Shown: positions 1 to 9,697, counted from the stretch's first letter. The stretch is 64,000 nucleotides of DNA from Hymenobacter gelipurpurascens (GCF_900187375.1 NZ_FYEW01000001.1:2714880-2778879); one strand, 5' to 3'. The notes: generated by a model not told the origin, from the sequence alone. Made by a program: numbers and translations.

Positions 1-237
1 ACGCCGTTTAGGATCGAGGCGCGGCAGCACCAGGAGTAGCAAGTAGAGGCCTAGCGGCAGTGCTACACACGGCAGCCACATATTTTGCTTAGCCGTGAAC
101 CCGTTGGCTTGCCCATTGGAGCCGAAGTGGGTAGGAATCTGGCTGGGCAGCGCGGGCCAGGTGTAGGCCAGGTACAGCGCCGGAAGCACGATGGCGGCCA
201 GGGTCAGGAGGGGCCACAGGGAGAACTTGGATTTCAT
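1..237 (-). CDS. SdpI/DUF1648-like membrane protein, N-terminal part only
   Basis: Only the first 79 codons lie in the window; the gene runs off the left edge. The N-terminus has a membrane helix (about residues 5-25), then a segment with P-x-Q-I-P-T-H-F-G and N-G-Q-A-N-G, then a second helix. The I-P-x-H-F/W-x-x-x-G-x pattern is typical of DUF1648 at the start of SdpI-family proteins. In Bacillus subtilis SdpI is an immunity protein and signal-responsive membrane protein paired with the repressor SdpR. The start is fixed by a 4-bp ATGA overlap with the ArsR-type gene just upstream, so the two are translationally coupled. Assignment rests on the N-terminus and on the neighbour; the function in this organism is inferred. 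Confidence 0.7.
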   Translation of the reverse strand, partial: MKSKFSLWPLLTLAAIVLPALYLAYTWPALPSQIPTHFGSNGQANGFTAKQNMWLPCVALPLGLYLLLLVLPRLDPKRR

Positions 238-506
238 ACGATAGAATCTGACGACGGCTTGAACTGCAGCAGCCACCCGAGCAGCTCGTCCATCACCGTC
301 ATGTTAAGAGTATAAGTCACGAATTGCCCCTGCTTGTCGCTGCTCACTAGGTCGGCCTGCCGCAGCAGATCGAGGTGGTGGCTGATGGTGGGCTTGGAGA
401 AGGAAAACTGGTCCGCAATTTCCCCCGCCGTGAGCGGCCGCTCGCGCAGCAGCTCCAGTATGGCCCGCCGGGTGGGGTCGTTGAGGGCTTTGAAGAGGGT
501 ATTCAA
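234..506 (-). CDS. ArsR-family winged-helix repressor, SdpR-like
   Basis: A 90-residue protein that is almost entirely one winged helix-turn-helix domain. The N-terminal D-P-T-R-R-A-I-L-E-L-L motif, the recognition-helix region S-K-P-T-I-S-H-H-L (about residues 37-45) and the wing after L-V-S-S are typical of ArsR proteins. The cysteine metal-binding motif of ArsR/SmtB sensors (ELCVC) is absent, which fits the SdpR-type autorepressors that respond through a membrane partner. The stop codon overlaps the start of the downstream SdpI-like gene. A short palindrome lies directly upstream of the ATG and may be its own operator. Family assignment is strong; the SdpR role is inferred from the pairing. 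Confidence 0.85.
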   Translation of the reverse strand: MNTLFKALNDPTRRAILELLRERPLTAGEIADQFSFSKPTISHHLDLLRQADLVSSDKQGQFVTYTLNMTVMDELLGWLLQFKPSSDSIV

Positions 507-519
507 TGTGCTTAGGTGT

Positions 520-535
520 TTAGATAAATGTCTAA
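520..535. promoter_or_regulatory. Candidate operator for the SdpR-like repressor
   Basis: The palindrome TTAGA-n6-TCTAA lies 14 bp upstream of the repressor ATG. The 5-bp arms, with partial symmetry beyond them, are a plausible binding site for a dimeric ArsR-type protein repressing its own operon. Position and symmetry are visible in the sequence; binding is inferred. Confidence 0.4.
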
Positions 536-580
536 TTACTTTTTCAAATAAGCAATAGGCCTCCAGGATTTTGCTTGGGC

Positions 581-1174
581 TTATTTATTTTTTCTATAAC
601 CCGAATAATCCGACGTTGCCTTCAAGTATCGAATGAAGTCGGCTTCTTTCGTGACAGGATACACCTTCAAGGGCTCTGGTGCTGTAGCATTGACGATTGA
701 TAGCAGCGCTACTAACTCTGGCACATAGTTATTATTCCAGAATAGCTCAGTCGTTTTTCTGTCTTTGGTGAGGACTACCTCAGCCTGAAACCCATCCTCG
801 ATCCACACATTATTACTTCGCGAAGCTATAGAATCCGGATTGGCACGGCGCATGATTCGCCGAAACGCCCGGGCGTGTTGGGCACTTATGGCGTTGCTAT
901 ATATACGGACAGGCGTGGCTCCTGATTGATAAGCTGTTTTGTACAGCACTACCTCGTGCTGGTTTAATACATAGGTGACCTGATAGACATCTATTAAATA
1001 CTGCAAAGGCCGCGTGAATTTCACGGAATCTCGGCCGTACTCGCGCCAGCCATATTCCCGATGCGCTAAGGTAAACTTGACCTCGAGTCGTTGTTTTTGA
1101 TGCTCTTGTTGTTTTGTAGCACTAGCGCAGAGAAACAGTAAACTCAACAAGCATAATCTGATAGGCATAAGCAC
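581..1174 (-). CDS. Putative exported protein of unknown function
   Basis: A 197-residue protein with a short positive N-terminus and a hydrophobic stretch (about residues 3-19, ending near C-A-S-A-T), read as a signal peptide. Translation could begin at residue 1 or at Met3. No lipobox of normal form is seen. The rest is a mixed charged and aromatic sequence with no motif I recognise; the middle contains a basic stretch A-R-A-F-R-R-I-M-R-R. The DNA is visibly richer in A and T than the neighbouring genes and contains no CTAGGCC word, so it may have been acquired recently. It stands alone between aspS and the repressor gene and is separated from aspS by a perfect palindrome. Confidence 0.55.
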   Translation of the reverse strand: MLMPIRLCLLSLLFLCASATKQQEHQKQRLEVKFTLAHREYGWREYGRDSVKFTRPLQYLIDVYQVTYVLNQHEVVLYKTAYQSGATPVRIYSNAISAQHARAFRRIMRRANPDSIASRSNNVWIEDGFQAEVVLTKDRKTTELFWNNNYVPELVALLSIVNATAPEPLKVYPVTKEADFIRYLKATSDYSGYRKNK

Positions 1175-1200
1175 GTCGTAATTATATAGTGGTTTGACAA

Positions 1201-1260
1201 CCTAATAAAGCCAAAAAGCGGCGCCTGATATATCAGGCGCCGCTTTTTGGCTTTATTAGG
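1201..1260. terminator. Perfect 60-bp palindrome, bidirectional terminator
   Basis: The first 30 bases are the exact reverse complement of the next 30, with no unpaired centre. The GC-rich core GGCGCCTGA lies inside arms that carry AAAAAGC and GCTTTTT tracts, so a hairpin followed by a U tract forms on either strand. It begins 10 bp after the aspS stop codon on the minus strand, which fits an aspS terminator. Confidence 0.8.
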
Positions 1261-1270
1261 ACCGTATATG

Positions 1271-3034
<1,764 letters not shown>

Positions 3035-3075
3035 AAGTCTATTTTTTGACGAAGATACTAGGCTACGTGAACAGT

Positions 3076-3128
3076 AGGATAAATGAACGTCAGGCAGAGC
3101 TTGTCTAAGCATGACGTTCATTTATCCT
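3076..3128. repeat. Palindromic intergenic repeat, copy A (short)
   Basis: Two perfect 17-bp inverted arms (3076-3092 and 3112-3128) flank a 19-bp loop. The loop and inner arms contain AACGTCA, GAGCTTGTC and AAGCATGACG, which are also found in the larger copies near 4.3 kb and 8.2 kb. This marks it as a short member of the same repeat family. It sits upstream of aspS and could also form an RNA hairpin. Confidence 0.7.
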
Positions 3129-3256
3129 TGGAGTAACTGACTATACACCTGTACTTGGGTACATCACTCTCCGCGGGAAACGCCGCTGGCTAGGCCAGTT
3201 GGCCCCCACTTAGGCCGGGTTGGTTGAAAAGCCGGGGTTGATCATACCTCTTTTTC

Positions 3257-3264
3257 TATGTTTG
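3257..3264 (+). promoter_or_regulatory. Candidate Bacteroidota -7 box of the ABC operon
   Basis: TATGTTTG matches the TAnnTTTG -7 consensus of Bacteroidota sigma-ABfr promoters. A TTG lies 16 bp upstream (3238-3240), slightly closer than the usual spacing. The ATPase start codon is 70 bp downstream. Confidence 0.45.
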
Positions 3265-3334
3265 ATAGGAGCCTTTCCTTTAGGTATTCGGCTTCCCTAC
3301 TCATCTGTCAACCAACTTCTTTCGCCCCGCTCTC

Positions 3335-4234
3335 ATGGAACTGGCCATTGAACACCTCTCTAAGACATACCCCAACGGCACCCGCGCCCTTCACGATGTA
3401 TCGTTGCGCATTGCGCCGGGTATGTTTGGTTTGCTGGGCCCAAACGGTGCCGGCAAATCGTCGTTAATGCGCACCATTTCCACGCTGCAGGAGGCCGACT
3501 CGGGCAGCATCCGCCTCGGGGACCTGGATGTGTTGCGCCAGCCGGAGCGGGTGCGGCAGGTGCTGGGCTATCTGCCCCAGGAGTTTGGCGTGTACCCCAA
3601 AGTGACGGCGGCAGAACTGCTGGAGCATTTCGCGGTGCTGAAGGGCATCAGCAACAAGAGTGAGCGGCGGCAGGTGGTAGATGCCTTGCTGCACCAAACC
3701 AACCTCTGGGAAGCGCGCAATAAGAACCTGGGCGGCTACTCCGGCGGCATGAAACAGCGCTTCGGCATTGCCCAGGCCCTGCTCGGCGACCCCAAGTTGA
3801 TTATTGTGGATGAGCCTACCGCCGGCCTCGACCCCACCGAGCGCAACCGCTTTCACAACCTGCTGGCCGAAATTGGCGAGAACCGCATCGTGATTCTGAG
3901 CACGCACATCGTGTCCGACGTGTCGGATCTGTGCCGGCAATTCGCCATCATCAATAAGGGTCAGGTGCTCTATACTGGCGACCCGCTGGTGGCCATTGAG
4001 GAAATGCGCGGACAGATCTGGCGACGCCACGTCAGCAAAGACGAGCTAGGCCAGTACCAGCAGCAGTTCTCCGTGATTTCCTCACGGCTATTTGCGGGCC
4101 AGACCATCATTCACGTGCACAGTGTTGCGCAGCCCGGCAACGGGTTTGAGGCCGTAGAGCCCACACTGGAAGACGTGTACTTCGCCCGCATTTATGCCGC
4201 CGAGCAGGTAGCCGCAGAAGCGGTAAAAGGATAA
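3335..4234 (+). CDS. ABC transporter ATP-binding protein
   Basis: A 299-residue ABC ATPase. Walker A GPNGAGKS is at 35-42, the Q-loop glutamine at 82, the signature YSGGMKQR at 135-142, Walker B with LIIVDEPTAGLD at 155-166 and the switch histidine at 191, so all catalytic elements are intact. The C-terminal 80 residues end in the T-L-E-D-V-Y-F pattern usual for ATPases of the ABC-2 export class. The next gene is an ABC-2 permease fused to a peptidase, and the two probably form one export or processing complex in the inner membrane. A large palindromic repeat separates them. The substrate is unknown. Confidence 0.92.
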   Translation: MELAIEHLSKTYPNGTRALHDVSLRIAPGMFGLLGPNGAGKSSLMRTISTLQEADSGSIRLGDLDVLRQPERVRQVLGYLPQEFGVYPKVTAAELLEHFAVLKGISNKSERRQVVDALLHQTNLWEARNKNLGGYSGGMKQRFGIAQALLGDPKLIIVDEPTAGLDPTERNRFHNLLAEIGENRIVILSTHIVSDVSDLCRQFAIINKGQVLYTGDPLVAIEEMRGQIWRRHVSKDELGQYQQQFSVISSRLFAGQTIIHVHSVAQPGNGFEAVEPTLEDVYFARIYAAEQVAAEAVKG

Positions 4235-4265
4235 TCATACGTCAGGCACTGGCCTAGAACCAACC

Positions 4266-4404
4266 CCAGCCCGTCATGCCTGATCTGGCGTCCGCGCAGT
4301 CGAAGCATCTCTACCGCTGGCTAACTCAACATTGGCCTAGAACAGCAACGAAGCGGTAGAGATGCTTCGACTGTGCGGACGCTAGATCAGGCATGGCGGG
4401 CTGG
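4266..4404. repeat. Palindromic intergenic repeat, copy B (long)
   Basis: Two 53-bp arms (4266-4318 and 4352-4404) are complementary at 50 of 53 positions around a 33-bp centre that carries a GGCCTAG word. The arms contain TCGAAGCATCTC and GTCATGCCTGATC. It lies between two genes expected to be co-transcribed, so it would fold into a very stable mRNA hairpin. It shares its core with copies A and C. Confidence 0.8.
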
Positions 4405-4473
4405 AGTGGGGTCTTTTTCTGCTTCCTTAACGCTAGGCCAGTACCTGTTGCTCCCCTTCAAAAGACACCCTAT

Positions 4474-7400
4474 ATGTTTCGAGAGATATTCCTTTTTGAG
4501 ATACGCTACCGGCTGAAACGGCCAGCCACGTACATCTACTTTTTCCTGCTGACCGCAATGGCTTTCCTGCTCATGCTGGCAGTAGGCGGCGTGTTTGGTG
4601 CCAACGTGACGGTGGGCGGCGGAGGTGGCCGAGTGCTGGCCAACTCGCCTTATCAGATTATGGCTATCCTGATGGTGATGAGCCTGTTTGGGAGCTTCAT
4701 CACGTCCTCTATGATGGGGACGCCGGTGTACCGCGACTTCGAGCACCGCACGCACTGCTTGTATTACACCACGCCCATCAGCAAGTTCGGCTACCTCGGT
4801 GGGCGCTTTATGGGCTCGTTTGTCGTGACGGTGGGCATTTTCCTGGGCGCGGCGCTAGGCCTGTGGCTGGCCACGTACTGGCCTACGATGCTGCCCGCCA
4901 AGCTGGGGCCGAACCATTTGGCGACCTACCTGCAGCCGTACCTGCTCATCGTTATCCCCAACCTGTTTCTGACGGGTGCTATCTTCTTCACCGCCGCCAC
5001 GCTGTCACGCTCGGCACTGGCCATTTACCTGGGTGGGGTGCTGTTTCTGGTGCTGTACTCCATTAGTGCGGGCCTACGACAGAACCTCGACAGCGAGACG
5101 CTCAAGAACCTGCTGGACCCGCTTGGCAGCAGCGCCATCGACCTGACGCAGCGCTACTGGACAGTAGCCGAGCGCAACACGCAGTTACTTCCCTGGAACG
5201 CATACATGCTGCAGAATCGGTTGCTGTGGGGCGGTGTAGGCCTCCTGACACTGGTAGCGTGCTATTTCTTTTTCCAGTTCTCCTTCGCCAACAAAGGGGC
5301 TTCCGGCTTGCGGCCCAAAGCGGCGCTGGGCGTGGTGGCCCGGCCAACCTCACTACAGTTGCCCACCGTGACGCCGCGCTTCACTCCTGGCCTGGCGTGG
5401 GCTCAGCTGGGCCGCCTGCTTCGGCTGGAGTTTTTCAGCACTATCCGCAGTGTGTACTTTATCGGCATTCTGGGGGCTGGGCTGCTGTTTCTGCTGATTT
5501 CAGGCCTGCAGGTCGGGAAAATTTATGGCACCAATACCTACCCGGTTACGCCGGTGGTGGTGCAGCTGCTGGTGGGCACGTTTGCCTTGTTCCAGCTCAT
5601 TATCATCACGTTCTACTCGGGGGAGCTGGTATGGCGCGAGCGGGACTCCAACGTCAATCAGATTTATGATGCCATGCCGATGCCCAGCTGGGTGCCGTTT
5701 GTGGCGAAGCTGGGTGCCCTGATGCTGATTCAGGTGCTGCTCTTGGCCCTCGTGATGCTCTGCGGAATCCTGCTGCAAACCGGCATGGGCTACTTCCGCT
5801 ACGAGCTGGATGTGTATGTGAAGTACCTGTTCGGCTTTCAGCTCATTGATATGCTGCTGCTGTGTGTACTGGCCATGCTGGTGCAGGTAATCGTGAACAA
5901 CAAGTTCATGGGGCACTTCATCATGATCCTGTACTACCTGTTCAACATCTTCAAAGGCCAGCTAGGCCTAGAGCACAACCTCTACAGCTACAACTCCGAC
6001 CCCGGCGTGCAGTACTCGGCCATGAATGGCTTCGGCCACTTCGTGCTGCCTTACTTCTCCTTTAAGTTTTACTGGGCGCTGTTTGCGGTGTTGCTGGCAC
6101 TGGCCAGCAGCTTGCTGTGGCCAAGAGGCACAGAAACCCGCTTCTCGTGGCGCTGGCAGCAATTCAAAAGCAGCTTCTCGCCAGGTTTGCGCGTGGTGGC
6201 AGGCGTAGCGCTATTGGCATTTGCGGGCCTAGGGGCCTACATCTTCTACAACACCAACGTGCTCAACACCTATAGCACAACCGCCCAGCAGCAGAAGCTG
6301 CAGGCCGGCTATGAGAAAACCTACAAGCGCTACGCCAAACGGCCGCAGCCGCGCATTGTGGCGGTAAACCTTGCCGTGGATATGTTCCCGGCGGAGCGCG
6401 ACATCCGGTACCGCGGCTCCTATTGGCTGCTCAACCGTAGCGGCCAACCCATCGACTCAGTACAGATTCTCAGTGACGGCGAGGCCGATATCAAGCAGCT
6501 GACCCTGGCCCGGCCCGGCAAAGAGGTGCTGCATGACAAGATAGATGACCTCGATTTCCGGATTGTCCGCCTCACCCAGCCCCTGCAGCCCGGCGACTCG
6601 GTGCAGCTAAACTTCGACCTGGCCTACACCAACCCCGGCTTCAAAAACAGCGGCTCCAATACCAGCGTGGTGTATAATGGTACGTTCGTGAACAACCAGC
6701 AGCTGCCGCGCATCGGCTACCAGGAGGCCTACGAGCTCGGCGACGACGACGTGCGCAAAGAGCAGGGCCTGCAGCCCAAGCCGCGCATGGCCTCGGTCAA
6801 CGACTCTGCCGCCCGCATGCGCAACTACATCAGCAGCGACGGCGACTGGATTCGGTTTGAAGCTATCCTCAGCACCTCACCCGACCAGATTGCCATTGCG
6901 CCCGGCTACCTGCAGAAGGAATGGACCAAAGACGGCCGCCGCTATTTCCACTACAAGATGGACGCGCCCATCCTGAATTTCTACTCCTTCCAGTCGGCCC
7001 GCTACCAGGTGTACAAGGACCACTGGAACAACATCCCGATTGAGATTTACTACCAGCCCGGCCACGAGTATAACCTCAAGCGCATGGCTACCGGCGTGAA
7101 AAAGGCCCTGGCATACTATACCACCAACTTCGGCCCCTACCAGCACCGCCAGGTGCGTATTCTGGAATTCCCGGGCTACAACAGCTTCGCGCAGAGCTTC
7201 CCGAATACCATTCCGTTCTCGGAAAGCATCGGTTTTGTGGCTCACGTCGATTCTCTCGACCCCGATGATATCGACTATCCGCTTTACGTGACGGCCCACG
7301 AGGTGGCGCACCAGTGGTTCGGCCACCAGATTGTGAGCGGCAACGTGCAGGGCGGCACGCTCATGTCGGAAACGCTGAGCCAGTACGGCGCCCTCATGGT

Positions 7401-8094
7401 AATGAAGCACATTTACGGGGACGAGAAAATGAAGCGTTTCCTCAAGTTTGAGCTGAACTCTTACCTGACGGGCCGGACGATGGAGCGCAAAAAGGAAGTG
7501 CCGTTGTACCTGGTAGAAAACCAGCCCTACATTCATTACCGCAAAGGCTCTTTGGTGATGTATGCCCTGCAGGACTACCTCGGCGAAGCGGCCGTGAACG
7601 ACGCCCTGAAGGAGTACCACGACAAGGTGGCCTACCAGCGCCCACCGTTCACCAACTCCGTAGAGTTTGTGGACGTGATGCGTAAGCACACCCCTGACTC
7701 CTTGCAGTACGTCGTGACGGACCTGTTTGAGCGCATCACGCTTTATGAGAACAAGGTAGATTCGGCTACCTACCGCAAGCTCCCGAACGGCCAGTACCGC
7801 GTGCAGTTCACCGTGGACACGAAAAAGCTTTACGCCGACTCGCTGGGCAACGAAACTGCCGACTTGAAAGCCCGCGACTTTATTGATGTGGGTGTGATGG
7901 GCCGCAAAAAAATTAACGGAAAGTCGCAGACGGTGCCGCTGCTGCTGCAAAAGCGCCGCCTCACGCCCGGCCGCAACCGCCTGGAATTCACCGTACCCGA
8001 GAAGCCCGACCGCGTCGGCATCGACCCCTACAACAAGCTCATTGACCGCAACCCGAACGACAACGTGAAGGCCCCGGAAGAGAAGAAAGCGTAG
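4474..8094 (+). CDS. ABC-2 permease fused to an M1-type metallopeptidase
   Basis: About 1206 residues. The first half is an ABC-2 permease with two six-helix-like blocks (helices from about residues 20-40 to about 560). After a further helix, the second half is an M1 gluzincin domain with the zinc motif HEVAHQWFGHQ (H942, E943, H946) and third ligand E966. The GxMEN exopeptidase motif of ordinary M1 enzymes is absent; S-F-A-Q-S-F-P-N-T-I-P-F-S-E is found there. This architecture recurs in Bacteroidota. It is presumed to work with the upstream ATPase; a peptide or protein substrate is inferred. The open frame extends 27 codons upstream into the palindromic repeat, so Met at 4474 (M-F-R-E-I-F) is chosen as start. 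Confidence 0.9.
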   Translation: MFREIFLFEIRYRLKRPATYIYFFLLTAMAFLLMLAVGGVFGANVTVGGGGGRVLANSPYQIMAILMVMSLFGSFITSSMMGTPVYRDFEHRTHCLYYTTPISKFGYLGGRFMGSFVVTVGIFLGAALGLWLATYWPTMLPAKLGPNHLATYLQPYLLIVIPNLFLTGAIFFTAATLSRSALAIYLGGVLFLVLYSISAGLRQNLDSETLKNLLDPLGSSAIDLTQRYWTVAERNTQLLPWNAYMLQNRLLWGGVGLLTLVACYFFFQFSFANKGASGLRPKAALGVVARPTSLQLPTVTPRFTPGLAWAQLGRLLRLEFFSTIRSVYFIGILGAGLLFLLISGLQVGKIYGTNTYPVTPVVVQLLVGTFALFQLIIITFYSGELVWRERDSNVNQIYDAMPMPSWVPFVAKLGALMLIQVLLLALVMLCGILLQTGMGYFRYELDVYVKYLFGFQLIDMLLLCVLAMLVQVIVNNKFMGHFIMILYYLFNIFKGQLGLEHNLYSYNSDPGVQYSAMNGFGHFVLPYFSFKFYWALFAVLLALASSLLWPRGTETRFSWRWQQFKSSFSPGLRVVAGVALLAFAGLGAYIFYNTNVLNTYSTTAQQQKLQAGYEKTYKRYAKRPQPRIVAVNLAVDMFPAERDIRYRGSYWLLNRSGQPIDSVQILSDGEADIKQLTLARPGKEVLHDKIDDLDFRIVRLTQPLQPGDSVQLNFDLAYTNPGFKNSGSNTSVVYNGTFVNNQQLPRIGYQEAYELGDDDVRKEQGLQPKPRMASVNDSAARMRNYISSDGDWIRFEAILSTSPDQIAIAPGYLQKEWTKDGRRYFHYKMDAPILNFYSFQSARYQVYKDHWNNIPIEIYYQPGHEYNLKRMATGVKKALAYYTTNFGPYQHRQVRILEFPGYNSFAQSFPNTIPFSESIGFVAHVDSLDPDDIDYPLYVTAHEVAHQWFGHQIVSGNVQGGTLMSETLSQYGALMVMKHIYGDEKMKRFLKFELNSYLTGRTMERKKEVPLYLVENQPYIHYRKGSLVMYALQDYLGEAAVNDALKEYHDKVAYQRPPFTNSVEFVDVMRKHTPDSLQYVVTDLFERITLYENKVDSATYRKLPNGQYRVQFTVDTKKLYADSLGNETADLKARDFIDVGVMGRKKINGKSQTVPLLLQKRRLTPGRNRLEFTVPEKPDRVGIDPYNKLIDRNPNDNVKAPEEKKA

Positions 8095-8137
8095 GCTTTT
8101 AGAGTGGCCTAGGGTTGTAATCAATAACAAAAAAGAA

Positions 8138-8230
8138 CGTCATTCCGAGCTTGCCGAGGAATCTCGCGTGCTGATGTTGCGACTCTAACTCACGGCGCGA
8201 GCGAGATGTCTCGACAAGCTCGACATGACG
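8138..8230. repeat. Palindromic intergenic repeat, copy C
   Basis: Imperfect inverted arms (8138-8167 and 8201-8230) each contain CGTCAT, a CGAGCTTG.CGAG core and ATCTCGC in the outer-to-inner order. The core matches copies A and B, which makes three copies within 5.2 kb, all intergenic. Confidence 0.7.
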
Positions 8231-8265
8231 GGCTTTAAGTATACTTGTCAAACAGGCCTAGAACC

Positions 8266-8295
8266 AAAGCCCAGCCCGCAACGGCTGGGCTTTTT
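8266..8295 (+). terminator. Rho-independent terminator
   Basis: Perfect 11-bp arms (AAAGCCCAGCC and its complement) surround a 6-bp loop and run into TTTTT. It would end the ABC-permease/peptidase transcript. Confidence 0.8.
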
Positions 8296-8323
8296 GGTGG
8301 GAAAAGGCCAACTACAGCTTTGC

Positions 8324-8331
8324 TACCTTTG
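8324..8331 (+). promoter_or_regulatory. Candidate -7 box
   Basis: TACCTTTG matches the TAnnTTTG consensus and lies 104 bp before the start of the secreted protein at 8436. No TTG is seen at the ideal upstream distance. Confidence 0.35.
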
Positions 8332-8435
8332 CGGCCAGAAACCCTGGCGGCGCTAGGCCACTAAAATTGGCCCGGAATCTGCAAAGGGCCTTCTCAACAC
8401 TGCTTTTCTGCTATCCCGTCTGTCTTTTCCTGAAT

Positions 8436-8897
8436 ATGAAACGTATCGTTCTCTTCGCTGCTGCCCTGCTGGCTTTCTCCACCGCCCAGGCCCAGACGTC
8501 GCCTACCAAAGTCAAAACCAAATCCAAGACGGCCAACGGCACGGAAGTGAAAACCAAGTCGGAGGGTGAGGCCGAGCCAGTTACGCTCAATGGCCCCATC
8601 AAGCGCGTAGAAACGCTCTCGGGCATCGATATTTTCCCGACTTCGGATGGGCAGCGCATCATGCTTAGCTTCACGCAGCAGTTCACCAAGCCTGGTACGC
8701 TGGTGATGACCAACTACAAAAAGATTCCCGTGTACACCACGGCTCTCGACCCACAGAACAACACCGGCGAGCCGGTAGATTTGGGCCGCATTCCGGCCGG
8801 CTCTTACCTGGTAGAAGCCAAAACCGGCAACTACGTGTACTGGAAGAAAGTCAACATCAAGTACCCTTCGCAGGCCGTTTCCAAGAAGCGTCGCTAG
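8436..8897 (+). CDS. Small exported protein of unknown function
   Basis: A 153-residue protein with a clear signal peptide, M-K-R-I-V-L-F-A-A-A-L-L-A-F-S-T-A-Q-A, likely cut before Q. The first mature segment is rich in Lys, Thr and Ser (T-K-V-K-T-K-S-K-T); the rest looks like a small beta domain with V-D-L-G-R-I-P-A-G-S-Y-L-V-E-A near its end, a pattern seen where extracellular beta-sandwich proteins transmit force or form repeats. I do not recognise a named family. The reading frame is open upstream, but the signal peptide fixes the start at 8436. It is followed by a similar-sized exported protein, also monocistronic in appearance. Confidence 0.75.
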   Translation: MKRIVLFAAALLAFSTAQAQTSPTKVKTKSKTANGTEVKTKSEGEAEPVTLNGPIKRVETLSGIDIFPTSDGQRIMLSFTQQFTKPGTLVMTNYKKIPVYTTALDPQNNTGEPVDLGRIPAGSYLVEAKTGNYVYWKKVNIKYPSQAVSKKRR

Positions 8898-9020
8898 GCC
8901 ACTCCTGGCACCTTTATAGCTCCGAAATCGTCGTGGTTTCGGAGCTTTGCTTTATAGGCTACCTCTGGCATGGCCTAGCTGAGCGGCTTCTTTTATAGTT
9001 CTGTTTTGCTTTCTCTTTAT

Positions 9021-9587
9021 ATGAAAACTCCTTTTTCTTTCCTGCATTTTGCGCCGCTGTTGCTCGTATTGGGCGCTTTGCTGGCCTTTGCCGGCCCCAA
9101 GCTGAAGAAGACGGCCATCACGAAAAACATTTCAGTGGGCGTGCCCGATGGGTTCCAGCCCCTCCCCGACGATGGTATTGCAGCTAAGTACCCGGCGCCG
9201 CGCAAGCCGCTGGCTGTGTTCAGCAACCCCAGCGGCCGCGTCGATTTCAGCGTGGCCCAGAAGCCTACCACCTTCACCAACCGCGACTATGCGCTGCTGC
9301 TGAAGATTTACAAGGCCAGCATTCAGAACATGTATTCCAAAGTGCAGTTTCTGAAAGAAGACATCCGCACCGTGAATAAGCGCGATTTTATCATGCTGGA
9401 GTTCGTCTCGACGGTGACGGATACCCGCCGTGGCAGCAACCTGCCCCCTATTCGCAAATACCAAATTGTGCAGTACGCCATCGAGGGCGACCAATTGTTT
9501 GTTTTCACCTTCGATGCTCCCGCCGAAGAGCAGCCCCAGTGGCAGCCTATTGCACAAGCCATCATGACGAGCATTGTGATGAAATAG
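9021..9587 (+). CDS. Exported protein of unknown function
   Basis: A 188-residue protein with a signal peptide (residues 1 to about 22, hydrophobic core F-A-P-L-L-L-V-L-G-A-L-L-A-F-A-G). The mature part begins K-K-T-A-I-T-K-N-I-S-V-G-V-P-D-G-F and contains a segment D-Y-A-L-L-L-K-I-Y-K-A-S-I and the ending P-I-A-Q-A-I-M-T-S-I. This general layout (short beta strands around a helix and a final amphipathic helix) is common in periplasmic proteins of Bacteroidota resembling PsbP/DUF1795-like folds, but I cannot confirm a family. An upstream in-frame start 15 bp earlier is possible; the Met at 9021 gives a clean signal peptide. A strong terminator follows at once. Confidence 0.7.
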   Translation: MKTPFSFLHFAPLLLVLGALLAFAGPKLKKTAITKNISVGVPDGFQPLPDDGIAAKYPAPRKPLAVFSNPSGRVDFSVAQKPTTFTNRDYALLLKIYKASIQNMYSKVQFLKEDIRTVNKRDFIMLEFVSTVTDTRRGSNLPPIRKYQIVQYAIEGDQLFVFTFDAPAEEQPQWQPIAQAIMTSIVMK

Positions 9588-9606
9588 GCAGCTAAACGAT
9601 GGATTG

Positions 9607-9650
9607 AAAAGAGCGGTAGCGCTGAGAAAGCTCAGGGCAACCGCTCTTTT
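9607..9650 (+). terminator. Rho-independent terminator
   Basis: Arms AAAAGAGCGGT and ACCGCTCTTTT enclose a second small stem (GCTGAG/CTCAG), followed by TTTTGCTTTT. It closes the transcript of the exported protein ending at 9587. Confidence 0.8.
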
Positions 9651-9697
9651 GCTTTTCTATTTGTTTTGTATCTCGAGCCTCTCAAGTATTTGATTGT

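Larger units (their letters stand above)
8095..8435. other. Intergenic region with repeat, terminator and promoter box
   Basis: This 341-bp gap holds no gene that I can support. In order it contains a GGCCTAG word, palindromic repeat copy C, a second GGCCTAG, a rho-independent terminator for the permease/peptidase gene, and a TACCTTTG box before the next gene. Confidence 0.7.

Noticed and set aside
4393..4473. Extended N-terminus for the permease-peptidase fusion
   Set aside because: It would begin inside palindromic repeat copy B; Met at 4474 matches the expected permease start.
6877..8130. Long open frame of 417 codons on the minus strand
   Set aside because: It lies opposite the M1 peptidase domain; the translated sequence is rich in Val, His and Gln without motifs, as is usual for antisense frames in GC-rich genes.
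3076..8230. Insertion sequence or CRISPR interpretation of the palindromic repeats
   Set aside because: No transposase gene, target duplication or regular spacer pattern is visible; only hairpin elements of unequal length.
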